Assembly (NCBI GenBank): GCA_964447155.1
Contig: CAYURM010000006.1
Location: 55,311 to 119,310 of the forward strand
DNA from: SMBSF63 sp034003545
GTDB taxonomy: Bacteria; Chloroflexota; Anaerolineae; Anaerolineales; Anaerolineaceae
DNA: 64,000 nucleotides
Reading direction: 5' to 3'
The notes beneath the pieces are model-generated. The model worked only from the letters and a program-made list of their open reading frames with translations, was not told the origin of the DNA and searched no databases. Of this stretch, positions 52,001-61,482 are shown in pieces. The position numbers were made by a program, and so were the translations under genes. Each line of letters opens with the position of its first letter. Position 1 is the first letter of the stretch.

Positions 52001-53140
52001 TTATGAAGTCTTCTTAATATCCTGCAAGGTCACAATGCTGGAATTGCGAATATCATCATTTTTCTGATACGCCTCAACATCAGAGCAGAAAAATGAAGCG
52101 CCGGTGGCATCTGCCAGATAAGCACCAAACAAATTACCAGCTACCTGGTACACAAAAGGCGAAATGATTTCACTGATTTTCCCGACAACAGGGAGATGGT
52201 AATCCGCGTGCGGAGCAACGGACGTATCATTTTCAGGTGTAATTGCAATCACGATCCGGCCAACGCGCTTCATCGGTGGGATGATCTCAGCTAATAAATT
52301 GTGTCCGCGATAACCAGGAGAGATGACAAAAGTAGGAATATCAGAATCTACTGAAGTAAAATATTCAAGGTGAACCCATTCCTCTGTATCCTGCCCTGCC
52401 GCATAACGGCCAGAACTTTCAATCACTTTTGCTGCACTGAATAAGGCAGTGCCATAATTAGGGCCATCCCCAACAAAATGGAAGTTGTGATGGGTTTTTA
52501 GTGTTTCGGATAACTCTTTAATTATCGGTGCGTTCTTTTCAATCGTCGCTTCGATTAAATCCGCTGACCCTTTCAACTCGGCCCTTAATTTGTCCGCCTC
52601 CTGCATGGTCATTTGCTCCCGCACTTCTGCAAAATGGAGGGCGATCAAATAAAGAGAAAGCAGTGAGATTTGATAAGAAAGCACGCCCGGCGCAGGATTA
52701 TAACTGGGAATTGAACAATCAATCGTTTTATTTGCTGCCTTTGCCAATTTCGACGAAACATTTCCAGTTAAAGCCACTGTCATGGCGCCCATTTCATTGG
52801 CAATATTAATTGCTTCAATGGTTCGTGAAACTCCGCCAGACGTGGAAATTCCAATAACCATTGGATTATTCGGGAAACCAGCCAACTCAGCAGGCAGTTC
52901 ATATCTGGCAGCGGGTAAGGAAGAAGCCACTTCGATGGGCAGTCTGGCCCACGTTTTGAAGGCTAGTTTTGCCGCCAAACCTGCAAAATAAGAATCTCCA
53001 CAACCTGTAATCACAATCTTTTTTGTTGACAGGATTTCATTGAAATCAAACGTATTTCTGATTTTCGAATCCAAATCATCAAACTCATTACGAATTAAAT
53101 CTGGCAAGCTCATAATCTGTTCAGTCATATTGTTAGACAT
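52001..53140 (-). CDS. SIS-domain sugar isomerase-like protein (C)
   Basis: 379 residues, two SIS domains: GCGDSYFAGLAAKLAF and GISTSGGVSRTIEA, then GDGPNYGTALFSAAKVIE and DTEEWVHLEYFTSVDSD. The Glu/His arrangement is EEWVHLEY rather than EEFHH, so it forms a separate subgroup from the other three. The ATG at 53140 has AAGGGAG upstream and overlaps the PfkB stop by 8 bp, so the two are coupled. Upstream in-frame codons to 53218 would run through the PfkB gene. Probable role: isomerisation or deglycation of the kinase product. Confidence 0.82.
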   Translation of the reverse strand: MSNNMTEQIMSLPDLIRNEFDDLDSKIRNTFDFNEILSTKKIVITGCGDSYFAGLAAKLAFKTWARLPIEVASSLPAARYELPAELAGFPNNPMVIGISTSGGVSRTIEAINIANEMGAMTVALTGNVSSKLAKAANKTIDCSIPSYNPAPGVLSYQISLLSLYLIALHFAEVREQMTMQEADKLRAELKGSADLIEATIEKNAPIIKELSETLKTHHNFHFVGDGPNYGTALFSAAKVIESSGRYAAGQDTEEWVHLEYFTSVDSDIPTFVISPGYRGHNLLAEIIPPMKRVGRIVIAITPENDTSVAPHADYHLPVVGKISEIISPFVYQVAGNLFGAYLADATGASFFCSDVEAYQKNDDIRNSSIVTLQDIKKTS

Positions 53141-54080
53141 GTTCATCTCCCTTTGTTTTGTTTGTATGGATAAATTTTTCAACATCCGCAGCGGTTGGCA
53201 TTGTTGTCCGAGTGCCAACAGAACTAATCACAAGCGCTGCCGCAGCTGATGAAAACATTAAGGATTCTCGCAGTGACTTTCCCTTGAGCGTACTGAAAAG
53301 AAAGGCTGCATTAAAAGTATCTCCCGCCCCTGTTGTGTCTTTCACCGGCACATTAAAAGCGGGCTGATCGACACATTCCTGCTTTTGAATGCCAACAACC
53401 CCCCGGTTTCCTCTTGTCACCAAAACAGTTTCAGGGCCGTGATCCAATAGCTCGCGAGCCGATTCAACACGAAATTCTTTTCCAGTCGAATATTCAAACC
53501 CGGCCTCATTAAATGAAGCAATGTCGGTATAAGAAAGCACCTCAAACAGTTCTTTGCCTTTCAGGTCTGCTGTTGCTTCAATATCCACCATTACTTTAAC
53601 GCCATAACCTTTTGCCAGAGACGCGATTTCGACAAACAGCCGGGTATCATTCGGAAACAAATAGATATACTTTGTTTTTGACAATGCCGCTTTGAGGTTT
53701 GTCGTATCGATCATTTCGGGCAGCCGGGGAACGATAACTGCCTTCTCGCCACAATCGTCAACTTCCACAATCACAAATGGCGTGGTATATCCCTTTTTTA
53801 TGGTGACAAAGGAAGTATCCACTTGATTTTTCTGGAAATCCTCGATCAGCGTCCTGCCGCCATCATCATCGCCGACAGTGCAATAAGCGGCAACCCGGCT
53901 TCCCAGATGACTACCGATGCAGGCAAAGTTGCCAACCGGTCCTCCCGGGAAAAGACCGACCAACTCCGCAGACACCTTCTCATCGTAAGAAGGTAATTTT
54001 TTCATCTGAAAAAGCCAGTCAATATCAATGCCGCCAAACGCAATGACATCAAAAGCTTGCGGTGATTTTTCGTTCGTCAA
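53133..54080 (-). CDS. PfkB-family sugar kinase
   Basis: 315 residues. PGGPVGNFACIGSHLG near residue 45 and catalytic DTTGAGDTFNAAFLFS near residue 252, both intact. The start is TTG at 54080 with AAGGGA upstream. It lies between two SIS genes (D upstream, C downstream) in the operon controlled by the promoter at 60.4 kb. The arrangement kinase plus deglycase-type SIS proteins is that of fructosamine-degrading operons (FrlB/FrlD, FraB/FraD). Confidence 0.87.
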   Translation of the reverse strand: MTNEKSPQAFDVIAFGGIDIDWLFQMKKLPSYDEKVSAELVGLFPGGPVGNFACIGSHLGSRVAAYCTVGDDDGGRTLIEDFQKNQVDTSFVTIKKGYTTPFVIVEVDDCGEKAVIVPRLPEMIDTTNLKAALSKTKYIYLFPNDTRLFVEIASLAKGYGVKVMVDIEATADLKGKELFEVLSYTDIASFNEAGFEYSTGKEFRVESARELLDHGPETVLVTRGNRGVVGIQKQECVDQPAFNVPVKDTTGAGDTFNAAFLFSTLKGKSLRESLMFSSAAAALVISSVGTRTTMPTAADVEKFIHTNKTKGDEHV

Positions 54081-54116
54081 TGGGTCCCTTTTGCTTTCAA
54101 AACCTGCATTTGTCCG

Positions 54117-55205
54117 TTAAACCTGATACCAGGGTCTTTCATACCCACGGGCCACACGGCACTCTGTTAAGGCAATACTGAATTGGTGCAGTGGCAGCAT
54201 GGTCAACAAAGAGTGCATCGGAACAGGAACATCAGGGATCTGTACAACCGTATTTGCCATGCTTGCAATTTGTTCGTCCCCTTCGGTGACGATGGCAATT
54301 AAGTACCCGCCCCAGTTTTTTACAGCTTGGGCGGTATCAAGATACCGCTGATAAGCTTGATCCCGCGGGGCGATCAAAAACAGGGGCATCCCCAGATCCA
54401 AAGTGTTGATCCGCAAAGAATGATGAAATTCTTCAACATATAACGGCAGACCTACTCGCTGAGGCCCCTCCGCCATCAACGCAGCGCCAACGTTTGCAAC
54501 CCCATAACCCGGCCCACTTCCCACAAAACAGATTGTTTTCGCATCAATTACTTTGTGAGCCACTTGCAGCATTGGTTCACTTGATTCATCCAGAACAATG
54601 CTCATTTGCTGGAGCACGCGATTCAAGTCTTCAAAAGACTCACCCGCCTGCGAATTTGAAATAACAGCTTTACTTTTCCCTATTTGTATCGCCAGGTCAA
54701 TCAATAATGCGATGGTAGCTGTGGTCGTTTGGGTAGGCCAGCCATCCTTAATCGCGCCCGGCACCAATTTATAGTCCGGTTCAGAATAAAATGGATTGTC
54801 TTCTGCGGCACGATCGGTTATACCGATGACAAGACCAGGAGATTTTAACGCGCGATCGAGTGCATTCCTGGTTGTAGAGATCCTGCCGCTGGAGCTGACC
54901 ACAATGATTGCTGAGCGTCCATCGACACCTTCTTGACCAAATGCTGCATATTCATACGCCTGAATAACCTCTAAAGGTATTCTTGCATAAGACTGGAAGG
55001 CTTCTTTTACACACAAACCGGCAAACATCGAGTCCCCGGAACCTGCCAAATAAATCTTATCAATTCCCTTTTTTACAATCTCGTTTGCAAGGGCAGTAAT
55101 ATCGGAATGATTCGTCTCAAGAGAGGCTGCAACAACTTTGGGTTGATGATCAACTTCCTTCCTGGTTTCTTGCAATGGCATTAATTCCTGGCGAATGGTC
55201 ATCAT
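54117..55205 (-). CDS. SIS-domain sugar isomerase/deglycase-like protein (D)
   Basis: 362 residues, two SIS domains: GSGDSMFAGLCVKEAFQ, VVSSSGRISTTRN, KDGWPTQTTTATIA, GSGPGYGVANVGAALMAE and YVEEFHHSLRINTLD. The EEFHH pair marks the FrlB/FraB-like group, shared with A and B. The ATG overlaps the stop of the PHP-hydrolase gene (ATGA). Likely cleaves a phosphorylated glycosylamine to sugar phosphate and amine; inferred. Confidence 0.84.
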   Translation of the reverse strand: MMTIRQELMPLQETRKEVDHQPKVVAASLETNHSDITALANEIVKKGIDKIYLAGSGDSMFAGLCVKEAFQSYARIPLEVIQAYEYAAFGQEGVDGRSAIIVVSSSGRISTTRNALDRALKSPGLVIGITDRAAEDNPFYSEPDYKLVPGAIKDGWPTQTTTATIALLIDLAIQIGKSKAVISNSQAGESFEDLNRVLQQMSIVLDESSEPMLQVAHKVIDAKTICFVGSGPGYGVANVGAALMAEGPQRVGLPLYVEEFHHSLRINTLDLGMPLFLIAPRDQAYQRYLDTAQAVKNWGGYLIAIVTEGDEQIASMANTVVQIPDVPVPMHSLLTMLPLHQFSIALTECRVARGYERPWYQV

Positions 55206-56653
55206 CTAACTCCCGTTAATCCATTATTTTGTTTTTTCCGCGCAGCCCAAATCGGATTACTAAGCACACGCATCGTCGAATAATCGCGCCAAATAATGCC
55301 GGTATACGGCTTATTGACCACAACATCATGCAGCTCGATCCGGTAATAATCGTTCTCTTTCGGATTTTCATCTGTAAAGGCTATTTTTTGCCAATCTTTA
55401 ATATCTTCGTTGGAATAAAAGACATCAAAGATCATGCCATTTTTTATCACAAACATCACCAGCGGCTTATCCCATTGAAATTCAGCTTCAAATGTAATTG
55501 GCGTATCAACCGGCAAGGATTCCCACATTTCTGCTTTAAGGCCTGATTCATTAAACGCCGTGAACCGCATTTGAGGGCCTCTACTGATATATACGATCCC
55601 CCGTTTTATCCCCTCCACAATCCCCCGTTCACTTAACTCATCGGCATATACATAAGTATGAACCTGACCAAACTCATGCAGCCCCTCGAATGGATTATGG
55701 CTATCGGTTCCCGCCACACCAACGATACGATATCCCGAACCCAAATGATGATCCCACAAAGCAAGCTGATGACTATTGTTGGCGCCTTCCAGGTTATGGT
55801 AAATTTCTTCCATATCCACAAGATTCCAATCCAAATCAAAATCCCGCCAACTTAAGTAACCACTAAAAGCATGATTGATGCAAAAAAGGCCGCCCTGTCG
55901 ATGAACTTCTTCAGCAGCTTGATTCACACTCCAACCCTCTTTATCAATGTACACGTTGACCCAATCAGAAATACCATGAATGTTCGCGTGACCAACATGA
56001 CTTGTGATCTCCAAAGAGCGTATCAGGGCAATGGGCATATCGATTAATTTTCCTAATTTATGCCATTGACTGCTGGTCGTATGATCAGTCAAGGAGAAGA
56101 AATCAAGGCCATAATCAACCGCCGCCTTTACAACCTCCTCAACAGGAAATTTCCCATCACTTTCAGTTGAATGTGCATGCAGTTCGCCCTTGTACCAACC
56201 ACTTTCAGGCTTTACCACCCGATCATCAGGGTATTTGCTCTCACTGGCAGGGACGACATCACCTTCTTCAATATAGATTTGCAAACCATAATCCGCGTCC
56301 CCTTTTAAGGCACGAATATCAATTTGTGCCCGCCACTGTCCTGAAGGCAAGGCCCCGGGAATGGCACCCTCACTTGACGAATTTGGCGCCGCCCACAATT
56401 CCAGGACAACATCGCCTCGTCCCCCTGGATTCATCCGATGTCCTCTAAAGCCATTTGGATCATGTAAAGAGACAAACATCACTGCCTTATTAGGATTGGT
56501 CTCGGAAAATTCATTACGATAAGTAAGCGTCAATCCTACTTTGGATGCATTATCTGGAACATCAAAAAAATACTCAATATATTTTTTCTCAAAATTTGAT
56601 TTCAGGCTTTCCTGATCATCAAGCAGTAATTTTCTCTGAATTTTTTCACTCAT
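55202..56653 (-). CDS. CehA/McbA-family PHP-domain metallohydrolase
   Basis: 483 residues from the ATG at 56653. Residues 20-155 form a beta-rich domain of unknown role; residues about 157-400 are a PHP metal site: ELHAHSTESDGKFP, FFSLTDHTTSSQW, SLEITSHVGHANIHG, INHAFSG and VAGTDSHNP supply the expected His/Asp/Glu ligands. CehA and McbA hydrolyse the carbamate carbaryl, so a carbamate, ester or phosphoester is a plausible substrate. It lies between the ABC sugar-binding lipoprotein gene and SIS gene D, which puts it early in processing of the imported compound. Confidence 0.83.
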   Translation of the reverse strand: MSEKIQRKLLLDDQESLKSNFEKKYIEYFFDVPDNASKVGLTLTYRNEFSETNPNKAVMFVSLHDPNGFRGHRMNPGGRGDVVLELWAAPNSSSEGAIPGALPSGQWRAQIDIRALKGDADYGLQIYIEEGDVVPASESKYPDDRVVKPESGWYKGELHAHSTESDGKFPVEEVVKAAVDYGLDFFSLTDHTTSSQWHKLGKLIDMPIALIRSLEITSHVGHANIHGISDWVNVYIDKEGWSVNQAAEEVHRQGGLFCINHAFSGYLSWRDFDLDWNLVDMEEIYHNLEGANNSHQLALWDHHLGSGYRIVGVAGTDSHNPFEGLHEFGQVHTYVYADELSERGIVEGIKRGIVYISRGPQMRFTAFNESGLKAEMWESLPVDTPITFEAEFQWDKPLVMFVIKNGMIFDVFYSNEDIKDWQKIAFTDENPKENDYYRIELHDVVVNKPYTGIIWRDYSTMRVLSNPIWAARKKQNNGLTGVR

Positions 56654-56825
56654 TTTATTTGTCCAATCAAAAATATAATTACAGGCAGATGCTAATTTTA
56701 TTTTTAGCGAAATATAAATTTTCAATTCTTTGATGAAACTTCCATGAGAGAGCAAGCAGCCAATCATAAGCTGCCTGCTCTCTTCTTGAGGAAAGTTGCC
56801 TTAAATTTTCTTCACTTATTAAGGC

Positions 56826-58190
56826 TTATTTGATGAGCTCTTCCGGTGCAATGCTGTCAATCGTCATATTCAATTGTTCAGCGGCTTCATCAAGTACAGT
56901 TTTTGCATCTTCATTATTGAGAATAATCCGGTCCATTGCGGCCTGGATCACAGGCTGCCATTCGGGGGCATTAAACACACCGCATGCGGTCGGCTCTACA
57001 TAATCCAGCTGATCGACACTTACCAACCAGGTGGGATGATCCACATAATATGCTTGCGCTTCTGGCAACTCCATAACGCTGTAACGGGTCGGCATGTAAC
57101 CGGTTTCCATATGGAACCAGGCAGAATTTTCTGCATTTGTCGCAAATTTCACAAATTCCCAGGCGGCTGCTTTTTCTTCCGGTGTGTAATTGGCAGCAAT
57201 GGCAATATTTGCGCCACCACTGGTAACCGCAGGTGTGCCGCCTTCAGCATACGGGAACTTTGTAAATCCCCAGTCGAAGTCGACTCTTTCTTCCATACTG
57301 CCCTGCAAAGCGGTGGAGCTTCTGGTGAACAGCACTTTGCCCTGAACCCATTCAAAAGACACTTCATCAAAGTTCCCTACCGGGTTTGCACCAATCAGGA
57401 ACAGGTCGGTGTCGTAAATGTTCTTCTGCAGGAACTCTGCAACTTCAACGCCGCCTTCTTCATTAAAAACGAATCGGCAGTTCTCATCACTAATTCTGCC
57501 GCCGAATTGGTAAACCAGCGGTTCAAACATCCATTGTGCGTTAGATTCTTTCCCGTAAGTGACATAGTAATCATCGCCCAGAGCCTTGACGGCTTCCCCA
57601 ATTTCAACCATTTCTGCCCAGGTCTCAGGAGGAGCTTCAGGATCCAATCCAACTTCTCGCATCAGGTCCTTGTTATAGAACATACCCTGGGTGCTGCGGT
57701 TAAAGGGAATGGCATACACTTGACCTTTATAGGTTAAGTCTGTCAACAAACCGGGGATGTAATCAGCCAAGTCTTCCTCAGAGGCCAGATTATTAATCGG
57801 CTCGAAGGCGCCGTTCTTTGCATAAAAAGGCACATACTTGTAATCCACCATCGTGATGGGAGGGGGATCGCCCGCTGCAAGGGAAGCAAGCAGCTTTTGC
57901 TGCAGATCATCATAGCCGCCTTGTTGTTCATAAATAATCACAATGCCATCCTGGCTGGCATTGAAATCATCCACCAGTTTTTGGATGCGGTCTCCATTGG
58001 AGCCGCCCAGCAAAGTCCAGAAAGCAAGTTCGATAACTTCTCCATCAGATTCCGCAGCGCTATCAGGCGCCGCTGGCTCTGATTCGGATCCTGCTGATGG
58101 TGCTTCGGCCGGCGTTGCGGCTTGTTGGCATGCACTCAACAAGAGGGCAAAAGCCACAAACAAACCAAGAATATATTTATACTTTTTCAT
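56826..58190 (-). CDS. ABC sugar-binding lipoprotein (family 1)
   Basis: 454 residues. Lipoprotein signal MKKYKYILGLFVAFALLLSAC with the lipid-bearing Cys21, then an Ala/Glu/Ser/Pro linker. The mature part is an SBP_bac_1-type (maltose/glycerol-phosphate-like) binding protein: ELAFWTLLGGSNGDRIQKLVDDFN, YAIPFNRSTQGMFYNKDLM and WEFVKFATNAENSAWF are typical. AAGGAG lies 7 bp before the ATG at 58190. It works with the two permeases encoded just upstream; no ATPase gene is in this operon, so a shared MsmX-like ATPase elsewhere must drive it. Confidence 0.92.
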   Translation of the reverse strand: MKKYKYILGLFVAFALLLSACQQAATPAEAPSAGSESEPAAPDSAAESDGEVIELAFWTLLGGSNGDRIQKLVDDFNASQDGIVIIYEQQGGYDDLQQKLLASLAAGDPPPITMVDYKYVPFYAKNGAFEPINNLASEEDLADYIPGLLTDLTYKGQVYAIPFNRSTQGMFYNKDLMREVGLDPEAPPETWAEMVEIGEAVKALGDDYYVTYGKESNAQWMFEPLVYQFGGRISDENCRFVFNEEGGVEVAEFLQKNIYDTDLFLIGANPVGNFDEVSFEWVQGKVLFTRSSTALQGSMEERVDFDWGFTKFPYAEGGTPAVTSGGANIAIAANYTPEEKAAAWEFVKFATNAENSAWFHMETGYMPTRYSVMELPEAQAYYVDHPTWLVSVDQLDYVEPTACGVFNAPEWQPVIQAAMDRIILNNEDAKTVLDEAAEQLNMTIDSIAPEELIK

Positions 58191-58296
58191 TTCTCTGCTC
58201 CTTATGAACTGAAACGCTGATTTGAACTTTTTACTACTGATCGTATTTTTTGCATCCATGCAATTTTTCGTAAGCGGCACCACCTCCTTTTCTTTA

Positions 58297-59151
58297 TTAT
58301 CCCTTCAAACCTGATCGAGCAACCCCTTCAACAAAATGCCGCTGGAAGAGTACAAAGATCAGCATAATTGGAATAATAACCAAAACAGTCGCTGCCATAA
58401 TAATTTGCCACTGTGAAGCCCCTTCCGGCCCCATGCGCATGCCGACCAAACCAACTGGCAGGGTCCGCATAACAGTGGAGTTGGTCATGATCAATACCCA
58501 GAAATAATTATTCCAACGCCAATTGAAACTCAACAACGCAAACGTTAAGATCATTGGTTTATTCAAAGGGATCATGATATTTTTTAAAATCTGGAGATGA
58601 CTGGCCCCGTCAACGATAGCGGCATCCACCAAGTCCTGGGGAATGGACAAAAAAGCCTGCCGGATTAGAAAAGTGCCAAACGCTGTGGCAGACAAGGGGA
58701 TAATCAGTGCCCAGTAGGTATCCAGCCACTTCAAGCGGGACAGTACAATATAGCTCGGAATAACGGTTACTTGTCCCGGCACCATCAACACAGCCAGGAA
58801 AAACAAGAAAATGAAATCGCGTCCGGGGAATTTGATCCAGGAGAACACATAACCACTCAGACAAGCATTGATAACCTGCAAGGTTGTCGCGCTTAATGCA
58901 ACAATAATACTGTTTTTTAAGTAAATATTAAACGGAGCAGAAGTCCATGCGGTTATATAATTCCGCCATGTTGGCGGGTCAGGAATCCAGTTCGGGGGAA
59001 TTTGTAAAACACTTTTCAGATCAGGCTGTAAACTCGTCACAAACATCCACACAAAAGGGATCAAAACAAATACAGCGGTGATGACAAGCAAAATTGTAGA
59101 TATGGTTCCCCAGATTCTCTTTGAGATTTGTTGACTCATAACGCGCCTCAT
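58297..59151 (-). CDS. ABC sugar transporter permease, MalG type
   Basis: 284 residues, six membrane spans. The EAA motif is DAAIVDGASHLQILKNIMIPLNKP near residue 190, followed by the NNYFWVLIM segment typical of MalG/UgpE-like permeases; the C-terminus is the expected HFVEGVARSGLKG. The ATG at 59151 has GAGAGG 7 bp upstream. 140 bp separate it from the MalF-type gene. Confidence 0.92.
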   Translation of the reverse strand: MRRVMSQQISKRIWGTISTILLVITAVFVLIPFVWMFVTSLQPDLKSVLQIPPNWIPDPPTWRNYITAWTSAPFNIYLKNSIIVALSATTLQVINACLSGYVFSWIKFPGRDFIFLFFLAVLMVPGQVTVIPSYIVLSRLKWLDTYWALIIPLSATAFGTFLIRQAFLSIPQDLVDAAIVDGASHLQILKNIMIPLNKPMILTFALLSFNWRWNNYFWVLIMTNSTVMRTLPVGLVGMRMGPEGASQWQIIMAATVLVIIPIMLIFVLFQRHFVEGVARSGLKG

Positions 59152-59191
59152 AAACAAGCCTCTCTTTTTCTAAGAAAATATTAGCTTCACC

Positions 59192-59230
59192 TGAAAATCA
59201 AATTTCAATGTAGAAAATCAGACGTCAATG
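59192..59230. repeat. Short imperfect 20-bp direct repeat
   Basis: GAAAATCA-N5-CAATG occurs twice with a 20-bp period between the two permease genes. Role unknown; could be a binding site or chance. Confidence 0.4.
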
Positions 59231-59296
59231 CCCGAAAAAAGATGTCCTTTGCCAATTCTCCCTTTTCGGTCGAAAACTTCCAATCAATGACCTGGT

Positions 59297-60205
59297 TTAA
59301 TAATGCACCCAGCGGCGGGAGAACCGGGTCTGGAAAATTGTAATTACCAACAGGATCAGAAACAAAACTGTCGAAGCTGCCGACGCGTAACCAGCCCGAA
59401 AACTGACAAAAGCTTCCTGATATATGAAGTAATTCATCACCGTTGTTGCGCCAGCCGGGCCACCTTTGGTCATTACTGCTACCTGATCAAAAGTATTAAA
59501 ATTATTGAGTAATGTCGTCACCATAATGAAAAATGTGGTGGGCGAAAGCAAAGGCAATGTGATGTTTAAAAATTTCTTCCAGCCGTCAGCCCCATCGATT
59601 GCCGCCGCCTCATAGAGTGTTCGGTCAATGCCCTGCAAACCAGCAAGGAAAATCACCATCACATATCCCGTGTTTTGCCACACATTCATGATAATCAATG
59701 CTGGCATAGCCCATCTTGTATCGGAAAGCCAGCTTGGCCCGTCGATGCCAATCAAATTCAAAGCAAAATTGAATAAACCAAAGTCCGGTTGAAAAATCCA
59801 AACCCAAAGCAAAGATATGGCAGCAGTTGTGGTTACATACGGGGAAAAAATAACTGTGCGGAATAAACCGCGCGCAGGAATTTTTTGATTAAGTAAAATT
59901 GCCAGGAAAAGGCCAATAATCAACGAAATGGTTACGGAAGCAAAGGCAAAATAGGCCGTATTTCTTAGCGCTTCCCAAAATACTTTGCTGGAGAAAAGGC
60001 GGGCGTAATTGTCAAATCCAATAAATTCCTTTGTTTTTGACAAAAAATTCCACGACGTAAAACTGAGATAGACATTAAAGCCCAAAGCATAATAAACAAA
60101 AACACCGAAAATGATCAACGAAGGCAGCAGAAACAAAATTGCGGTTAGTAAATTTTTTCGACGCGATGGAACCAAAGCCCACTTCAATAAATCTGGTTTT
60201 TGCAT
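59297..60205 (-). CDS. ABC sugar transporter permease, MalF type
   Basis: 302 residues, six membrane spans, cytoplasmic basic start (PSRRKNLL). The EAA motif is EAAAIDGADGWKKFLNITLPLLSP near residue 205. First gene of the operon that continues with MalG-type permease, binding protein, PHP hydrolase, SIS and PfkB genes. AGAAGGGA is about 10 bp before the ATG. The leader from the predicted start site is about 160 nt. Confidence 0.92.
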   Translation of the reverse strand: MQKPDLLKWALVPSRRKNLLTAILFLLPSLIIFGVFVYYALGFNVYLSFTSWNFLSKTKEFIGFDNYARLFSSKVFWEALRNTAYFAFASVTISLIIGLFLAILLNQKIPARGLFRTVIFSPYVTTTAAISLLWVWIFQPDFGLFNFALNLIGIDGPSWLSDTRWAMPALIIMNVWQNTGYVMVIFLAGLQGIDRTLYEAAAIDGADGWKKFLNITLPLLSPTTFFIMVTTLLNNFNTFDQVAVMTKGGPAGATTVMNYFIYQEAFVSFRAGYASAASTVLFLILLVITIFQTRFSRRWVHY

Positions 60206-60350
60206 TGTATTGAAATCCCTTCTGGTTTATTAGTTATGCCTTTGATGATTGCAAAACTTTTTTATTTATCTCGCGGAGGAAATTTGCAAAAAGATAAGCA
60301 GCGCTATAAACAATTCGTAATTTTCTGGTGTAACGCCATCATGTTGTCGT

Positions 60351-60364
60351 GTGGTACCTACCAA
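60351..60364. promoter_or_regulatory. GntR-type operator at the sugar operon promoter
   Basis: GTGGT-ACCT-ACCAA, matching the TGGT-N4-ACCA core found at the GntR gene's own promoter and resembling dre sites of DasR/NagR-type UTRA regulators. It covers the expected transcription start of the operon, so bound protein would block it. Confidence 0.7.
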
Positions 60365-60372
60365 TATTCAGT

Positions 60373-60401
60373 ATTATAATAATTTCCTCCACCCTTGTCA
60401 A
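60373..60401 (-). promoter_or_regulatory. Consensus sigma-70 promoter of the ABC-sugar/SIS/PfkB operon
   Basis: On the minus strand TTGACA (60396-60401), exactly 17 bp, then TATAAT (60373-60378): both boxes match consensus at all positions. The start should be near 60366, inside or beside the operator at 60351-60364. Confidence 0.85.
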
Positions 60402-60489
60402 GGTGCAAATTTTTTTGCCGCAAACTTATGCGATCTGTACAGACTGGTGGTGATTGTCGTGTAAGTTCAGGGGCCGAGCTTATTTAAAA

Positions 60490-61470
60490 TCAGAACACCA
60501 TGTTCAGCAGCAAATAAGCCAATGCCGCGACCGCTCCCGTTGCAGGGATGGTCAATAACCACGCCACCGCGATGTTCCCCATTACCCCCCAGCGCACCTT
60601 ACTCATCCGCTCCGCTGCCCCCACCCCCGCAATCGTAGAACTGACCACCTGCGTCGAGCTGACCGGACCGCCCAGCAATGCCGCCGCAAGCAAAACCGAT
60701 GCCGACGCCAGCTGAGCGCTAAAGCCATTGACCGGACGAATCTTGTAAAATTTCCCCCCCAGGGTGCGGATCATCCCCCACCCGCCGGTAGCGGTGCCAG
60801 CAGCCAAAGCGCCCGCACTAAGCGCCACCACCCACAGCGGCACCTCAAAGGATGGCAGCATCCCGGAGGCCACCAAACCCAGCGCAATAACCCCCATCGC
60901 CTTTTGGGCATCATTTGTGCCCTGGCTCAGCGCCAGCCCTAAACCGGTCAACAATTGCGCATTCTTGAAAAACCAGTTGATCCGCAAGCTGGCGCCACGC
61001 GAAAGAAAGTAGATCAGTCTGGTAAAGATGAAACCAACGATCATCCCCACCAGCGGCGAGGCAAATAACGCAATCAATACCGTTGCCAACCCCGAAGGAA
61101 TCACATGCGACCACCCGCCGCCCACCACGACTGCCCCCAGAATGCCGCCCACCAGCGCATGAGATGAACTGCTGGGGATGCCAAACACCCAGGTGATAAT
61201 ATTCCACACAATCGCACCCACCAGCGCAGCCATAATCACGGGCAAAGTCACCGCTTCCTGCGCTACCAGTCCCTGCCCAATGGTTTTGGCAACCGCCACA
61301 CCGAACATAAAAGGCCCGATAAACTCGGCAACCGCCGTCATAATCAGGGCTTTGGTGGGGGATAATGAACGTGAGGAAATCATCGTAGAAACCACATTGC
61401 TGGCATCATGCACGCCATTCAGGAATGCAAAAATGATTGCCAGCGCAATCGTAATGATAAGAGCTGCCAT
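60490..61470 (-). CDS. pit: Pit-family inorganic phosphate transporter
   Basis: 326 residues, about ten membrane segments. The duplicated family signature is visible as FLNGVHDASNVVSTMISSRSLSP near residue 18 and GLALSQGTNDAQKAMGVIAL near residue 185. A sodium- or proton-coupled low-affinity phosphate carrier. It follows the DUF47 gene by 12 bp, the classic pairing. Its 3' end is followed by the sugar-operon promoter; no clear terminator separates them. Confidence 0.94.
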   Translation of the reverse strand: MAALIITIALAIIFAFLNGVHDASNVVSTMISSRSLSPTKALIMTAVAEFIGPFMFGVAVAKTIGQGLVAQEAVTLPVIMAALVGAIVWNIITWVFGIPSSSSHALVGGILGAVVVGGGWSHVIPSGLATVLIALFASPLVGMIVGFIFTRLIYFLSRGASLRINWFFKNAQLLTGLGLALSQGTNDAQKAMGVIALGLVASGMLPSFEVPLWVVALSAGALAAGTATGGWGMIRTLGGKFYKIRPVNGFSAQLASASVLLAAALLGGPVSSTQVVSSTIAGVGAAERMSKVRWGVMGNIAVAWLLTIPATGAVAALAYLLLNMVF

Positions 61471-61482
61471 TTTATCTCAACC

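Noticed and set aside
60402..60489. Terminator between pit and the sugar operon
   Set aside because: No stem with a U-run was found, so read-through cannot be excluded and no terminator is annotated.
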